Shown one piece after another: positions 59,531 through 64,000 of a stretch of 64,000 nt of DNA. A program made the translations under genes and the position numbers. The notes beneath the pieces are model-generated. The model was not told the DNA's origin. It saw nothing but the letters and a program-made list of their open reading frames with translations, and ran no database searches. Source of the DNA: Ampullaceana balthica (taxonomy: Eukaryota > Mollusca > Gastropoda > Lymnaeidae); the NCBI GenBank assembly GCA_944989445.1, contig CALYLW010000544.1:1-64000 (forward strand), written 5' to 3'. Within the stretch, counting starts at the first letter, position 1. Each line of letters opens with the position of its first letter.

Positions 59531-61011
59531 CTGTGCTTCCCATAGCCTAGCACGCTAGCAGAATAAAACTATTTGCAGAGATCCCTATGTCACTCGACAA
59601 GTTTTTTTTCCACATAAAACGTTGCATTAAAACGCTATCTACATTTTAAAGTCAACTATCACTTTACATCCACTGAGTGTTTCCGTATGACACAAGTCTA
59701 CCCAACCATAACTTATCTACCGTAATTTTAGTTCATACAGCTACTAAAAAATGCGAACTACATGTTGTCAAAAGAATGCAAAACAAAAAAAATGAAATTG
59801 AAATTGAGGTTAGCAAAGCTTTTTTTTCTTCGAATAAAAAAAATAAGCAAAGACTGGTTAAATGTGTTTTAAAAGGATTTACGTATGTGCATCTTGTAGT
59901 AATTAAAATGATTGCTCTCCACTGGCATACGACACTATAGAAGGATTAGCGCCATATTATTTTAAAGAACTGACTTCCACACATGTATCTGTAAAGGCGC
60001 TGCGTCCCTGTAGAAAGTTTTTACTTAAAGTTGCCGGAGTGGCTGAACACAGATAGATAGATTTTCCATTTGAGTGCGCTTTTTGGTGAGATAATTTAAG
60101 TCTGTACGTTCAGCCTCATCTTCTTTACATAAATCACGAAACAGTCACGTATCCAGTACATGTCCTAATATGAAATCTAAAACCTTGATAATATCGTGAA
60201 AGACGATCTCCAGTTCAGGTTACAAATGTTTCACAAGCAGAGCTTGACGAAGGATAATTCAATTTTGGTACTCCTCTCTCTTACGAAAACCGAAAACCAC
60301 ATACATGAGCCTACATAGCTGAAGCTCCATCAATATGCAATCTTGTCTTCCAAATTAAACTTGTCGAAGTGTTTGTAACATCTTTGTGATGTTTTACTTA
60401 TTAATATATCTTGTAGGCGTTCTCTCAATACATAACCTTGCATACAATAATCCTCTGAAGAACTGGTTTCAATAAAACAATTTTAATATCTTCACTATGC
60501 ACATAACATATATAATTTGAGGTTATACAACGTGGAGTCCTGAGCCACACAATCCGCCATTACCCCAGAATTCTGACAACTCCCCTTCCCGCGCTTTCAC
60601 TCACGTGGCCTCTCAGTCATCCAACTCGTGATTCACACTTGACAGTGTTCATTAACTTTATTAAATACATTAATTCCTTGACATCGCAATTCGAGAGGAG
60701 AACAAAACAACATTTCCTCTTCAATCATTTGAAAACATTCTAGTGAACATATAATTTAGGATTTGTCATTTCTAAAACTGGAAAACCACATAGCTCAAAA
60801 AGTAAGTATATATGTTTAGATTAAATTTGTTCGAAACATTGTTTTGAAGCATAATTACAGTCGAATCGCTATGTTCTCAAAATTGTTAACATAGTAAAAT
60901 TACGAGTCTTTTTTACCTTTTTCGAGTCCAATAAGCTGTCTTAAAATAACGAGAATTAACAAATAGCTGAAAAGATATATCCTTCTCAAAATACCTACAT
61001 TTACATATTGG
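59531..61011. other. unassigned stretch
   Basis: An 87-codon frame at 59677-59940 (Lys-rich middle, no domain) is the longest. No splice or promoter context supports it. Confidence 0.35.
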
Positions 61012-61335
61012 CATGGGCGTAGGGAAGGGGGGCAAGTGGGGGCATTTGCCCCACCCCCTCTCCTAAATTTGAAAAGAAAATGTCATAAAAATGTCATAAA
61101 GTTGTTACAATATAACTGAACTAAATTTCCTGAAAGTTTACTACATGGAAGACAGTTTACATTTATCAAACATAAAAAGAATTATATCTGCAAGTATAAC
61201 TGATTACATTACTAATTGTTCTAAATATTCCAGTTGCTTAACAATTTCTGTAACATTTTCAGCAAAAATCCGCAAGCTTTTATATTTATGTGACCATCAA
61301 GTTTCACACAGCTAAGGACCATTTAGAATAAGTTT

Positions 61336-61347
61336 TCTTTGCTAATT
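61336..61347 (+). repeat. TSD of LINE fragment, left
   Basis: TCTTTGCTAATT, repeated exactly at 62122-62133. Confidence 0.88.
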
Positions 61348-62121
61348 GGTATGGCAACCGTCCGTCCTCATGGGACGATGGCGTGTACTCCTGCTCCTCT
61401 GCCCCTCCTGCCCTTTCTCCTGGCCCTTCTCTCTTCACACAAAGTTATGAGGGATGCTTCCGCGACATGAATGCCCTCACGCACATTTCCCCGCCAGGAG
61501 GTGCGCTCCTCGGCAATGGTCTCCCACGTTTTATACTCTATATTTGCCAATGACATGTCTTTCTTGCAGACGTCCTTGAAGCGCAAGCAGGGGCGACCTC
61601 TTTTTCTCTTACCGGTTGCCAGCTCACCGTAAAGCAAGGCTCTAGGAATGCGCTCCGAGCTCATCCTGTGGACATGACCTAACCACGCAGGCGCCTCTCA
61701 CTCAGAATTGAGTGCATACTCAGCATATGGCTTCTTCTGAGTACCTCGACATTGGTGATTTTGTCCTGCCACTTGATGCGTAGAATCCTACGCAAGCATC
61801 GTAAGTGGAAGCTGTTGAGCTGCTTTGTTTGCTTGGCGTAGGTCGTCCAGCACTCACTGCCATAGAGGAGTGTGCTGAGCACGCAGGCCTGGTACACAGT
61901 AAGTTTCGTCCTATCTGTGAGCTGCGCATTGTTCCACACTCTTTGATTCAGCCTAGTCATTAATGATGCGGCCTTGCCGATTCTGGTCCCTATTTCCTTA
62001 TCCAGGGAGAGTGTGCTTGTGATGTTACTGCCAAGGTAGGTGAAATCATCGACGACGTCCAAGGTGTTTCCCTCAATGGAGATTGCTGGAAGGTGGTCAG
62101 TGCCTTGTCTCATAATGTTGG
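61348..62121 (-). mobile_element. 5'-truncated LINE inserted in hAT
   Basis: A perfect 12-bp TSD flanks 774 bp, proving a target-primed insertion with 5' truncation. Its 3' end on the minus strand is CATCGTCCCATGAGGACGGA and a short remainder. It belongs to the LINE group of 3820-7687 and 33500-37085, closer to the latter (YGELATGKRKRGRPCLRFKD versus YGELASGKRKTGRPRLRFKN). Confidence 0.9.
61365..62113 (-). pseudogene. LINE RT C-terminal region, one frameshift
   Basis: The frame 62113-61679 begins within the RT thumb side (IEGNTLDVVDDFTYLGSNI) and runs through LLYGSECWTTY and NSFHLRCLRRILRIKWQDKI. A frameshift near 61680 shifts to 61664-61368, with RIPRALLYGELATGKRKRGR and a basic tail. The FADD region lies upstream of the truncation. 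The final zinc finger is absent. Confidence 0.88.
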
Positions 62122-62133
62122 TCTTTGCTAATT

Positions 62134-62660
62134 ACTTTCGCGGAAAAACAATATAATTGACTTAATTGTTCCTATTGTGTTTCGTATAACATTCACATTA
62201 TTTAAATCGTTCACAACAAGATTTAGTATATGTGAACTGCAATAAACAATTGCTGCTTTTGGGTATTTTTTCGAATTATTGCTTGGACTCCTCCTTCTTT
62301 ACCTGCCATTGTAGAACATCCTTCGTATCCTTGACCAACAAGCTTTGTCATATTTAATCAAAATTCTAATGAGTTAGTAATAATGGTGTTGGTTAAATCT
62401 TCAGCTGTTCTATTGACAATTGGAATGTATCCCATATATTCTTCTGTGACCATCATTTTCCCATTTTGTTCTTTGTCAAATCTAACACCAAGTAACATCT
62501 GCTCAATCCCTGAAATGTCATGTGTCTCGTCGGCAAGTATAGAAAATGCAACTGAATTATTTGCTTCACGAACAATGTCTTCATGCAAGAGAGACCCACA
62601 AATTTCGATTATAGTGTTTTGCGTTGTTGCCGAGATACACTCAGCGGTTACCCGTCAAAA
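62134..62660 (-). pseudogene. ZMYM1-like hAT transposase (DUF4371 part)
   Basis: Reading right to left: SATTQNTIIEICGSLLHEDI, then VAFSILADETHDISGIEQML (62358-62588) and, after a stop and frameshift, LVGQGYEGCSTMAGKEGGVQ and AAIVYCSSHILNLVVNDL up to the LINE insertion. These match consecutive blocks of DUF4371/ZMYM1-like transposases, including the DET of the first catalytic region and the later CSxHxLNL. Inactive. Confidence 0.85.
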
Positions 62661-62702
62661 CGGCCGCAGACAAAACTTGCGTTGTCCTTTTTCATAGAAT
62701 AT

Positions 62703-62778
62703 TGTTATTTGTAGTGTAGTGGTTATCACATTTGCCTAACACGCGGGAAATTACTGGGTTCAAGCCCCAGAGGAAATA
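62703..62778 (+). tRNA. tRNA-Val(AAC)-like sequence, probable pseudogene or SINE head
   Basis: GTAGTGTAGTGGTTATCAC is the D-arm of eukaryotic tRNA-Val; CTAACAC is the anticodon loop (AAC) with a wobble-paired stem TTTGC/GCGGG; CTGGG-TTCAAGC-CCCAG is a perfect T-arm. The acceptor strands (TTATTTG and AGGAAAT) pair poorly, so I doubt function. It is followed by an A/T-rich stretch and then the dispersed repeat at 62845-63000, so it may be the head of a SINE. Confidence 0.6.
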
Positions 62779-62844
62779 TTTAAAAAAAATTTTTTTTTAA
62801 TGTTTATGTTTGTGCCCGTTCTTTTCCTCCTATTTGCGAACATG

Positions 62845-63000
62845 ACTAACCCTCACTAGGGTCGGCCAGTCACAGTTTATGGCTGGTAAGCTAGACTGGT
62901 GCAGATTGAGAGGGGGCAGGTAGCTAACCGCTGATCGCATGTCTCGAGACCAACAATGCATCAGCACACCCCCAACCCCCGACGTTCACTCGCATTGTTT
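62845..63000 (+). repeat. dispersed GC-rich repeat, copy 2
   Basis: Inverted relative to 45577-45725: GCATGTCTCGAGACCAACAA and TAGGGTCGGCC are shared. It lies about 70 bases after the tRNA-Val-like sequence. Confidence 0.6.
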
Positions 63001-63359
63001 TTAATAATGTTTGAAATAAGATTTTTTTACGTATTTTGAAAATGTTATGAAAGGGTTTTTTATTATCTTTTTTTTAAATTTATTAATATTTTTTTTCGTA
63101 TTATAGTTTCGATAATGTGTGTCTTTATAATTTCACAGAACCTAGATTCCTTGTTCTTAGTCAAAAACAATAGTTTCTTGTACGCAGTTACATTAGTTTT
63201 TCGCAAAGAACTGTGGAGATTTGAAACCACCGCCATCGAAATTCTCTCAGCAACTAAGAAACTAGTGCAAAACTTTGACTATTTCTGTTTCTTATATGTA
63301 CGTTTTTCACCAAATGGAAATCAATGGTTTTTATATTTGAAATTTTTCTTACCCGACAA
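63001..63359. other. unassigned AT-rich stretch
   Basis: An 82-codon frame (63115-63363, Phe/Leu-rich) is not recognised. Confidence 0.35.
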
Positions 63360-63950
63360 ATAAACTGATTTTTTTTCAGTTAAGGAGACTGTCAAAGAAT
63401 CATAATAATCTCAAATAAAACAAGCATAAATAAAAAATTTAAAAAAATAAATTTCAAGTCACTTGAAAATATCGGGGAAAAAATTAGTCCAAGGTTGTAA
63501 GATTTCTAGGTAAACAATCTGTGCAGTGTTACCAGAAATTTTTTTTAAAAAGCTTTCCTCCATATTTTTATTAAAGCATAATTTTGTTTTGAAAATATTT
63601 TCAACAATATTTGGTATAAATAATACAAAATTACTTATGAATTTAACCAACTTTCAGATGCCTCGAAAACGTCTTCATCCAATGCTAGATGCTTCCAGGT
63701 GAAATTCTCTCGGAGAACCTAATGAAATGCATCTCTAAAATACTTTGTAGAAAAAAAAACTAACAAATATAATGAAAGAACGCTTGTCACTTTTAATTTC
63801 AATACTCTCAAATCTGATTACGTAGAGGAGGAAAAATTGACGTCATTTTTTTCCATTTAGCCAGTAGCATTTTGTAAACAAATATCTGCCATCTTGAGTT
63901 TATTATTTTTTGCTACATGTTAAACTTTTGCCTTAAATAAAATAAAACTT
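63360..63950. repeat. old dispersed repeat, copy 2
   Basis: Diverged copy of 12965-13590 in the same orientation, with GGTAAACAATCTGTG (63511), TTTAACCAACTTTCAGATGC (63640), GTAAACAAATATCTGCCATC (63876) among the shared landmarks. Confidence 0.6.
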
Positions 63951-64000
63951 ATAGATTTCTTAATTGATTTTTGTTTTGCACAGCCTGGATACGATCGATC

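Larger units (their letters stand above)
61012..62660 (-). mobile_element. hAT element (minus strand), right end and coding remnant
   Basis: CATGGGCGTAGGGAAGGGGG followed by GCATTTGCCCCACCCCC marks the 3' terminus of a minus-strand hAT. Transposase codons occur at 62134-62660. A LINE fragment is inserted at 61348-62121. The other terminus and the TSD were not located. Confidence 0.65.

Overview
The window is eukaryotic, very AT-rich and almost entirely repetitive. No intact host gene can be supported. The mix suggests an invertebrate metazoan, plausibly a mollusc: APE-type LINEs ending in a zinc finger, many hAT elements with ZMYM1-like and ZBED5-like transposases, a Ty3/Gypsy-like remnant with a retropepsin, tRNA-headed SINE-like repeats, and long micro- and minisatellites. 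This is an inference from repeat families, not from a marker gene.

Layout. 1-1963 is AT-rich with nothing recognised, then a (CT)n tract to 2458. A dispersed repeat ('family R') fills 2461-3809 and resumes at 7698; it is split by a full-length LINE (3820-7687, 10-bp target-site duplication, TSD) broken by only two +1 frameshifts. At 8176-12479 three hAT-type elements are nested: a short non-autonomous one, then a ZMYM1-like one (8452-12272), then a ZBED5-like one (8869-10191), each with its own 8-bp TSD. A deleted hAT with a pogo-like insert lies at 14386-16132, and its sister at 31378-32993. Near 16443 there is a possible signal-peptide exon.

18102-30499 is the main surprise: a 12.4-kb foldback of two nearly identical arms of about 5.4 kb around a 1.5-kb unique spacer. 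It starts 5'-AG, is flanked by the 6-bp duplication AACATT, and its arms are built of degenerate tandem repeats without long ORFs.

To the right lie a decayed LINE (33500-37085), a Gypsy-like LTR element that has lost most of pol and carries a 34-bp tandem array (37701-40338) between two (TATG)n tracts, two hAT MITEs in one target octamer (41091-41523), SINE-like units (43972-44251, 51985-52243), LINE 3' ends (44935-45085, 52620-53170), (AT)n tracts, a 41-bp satellite of 14 copies (48961-49539), a three-part minisatellite (53283-54620), a hAT element with its own nested insertion (54704-57777), a small hairpin repeat (58441-58960), a LINE fragment inserted in another hAT (61012-62660), and a tRNA-Val-like sequence (62703-62778).

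The genes do not form a pathway. The coding remnants are transposases, reverse transcriptases and one gag/protease, all broken. What the window records is insertion history, readable from TSDs and nesting order. Coordinates of element ends with a TSD are base-level readings; other boundaries are approximate.
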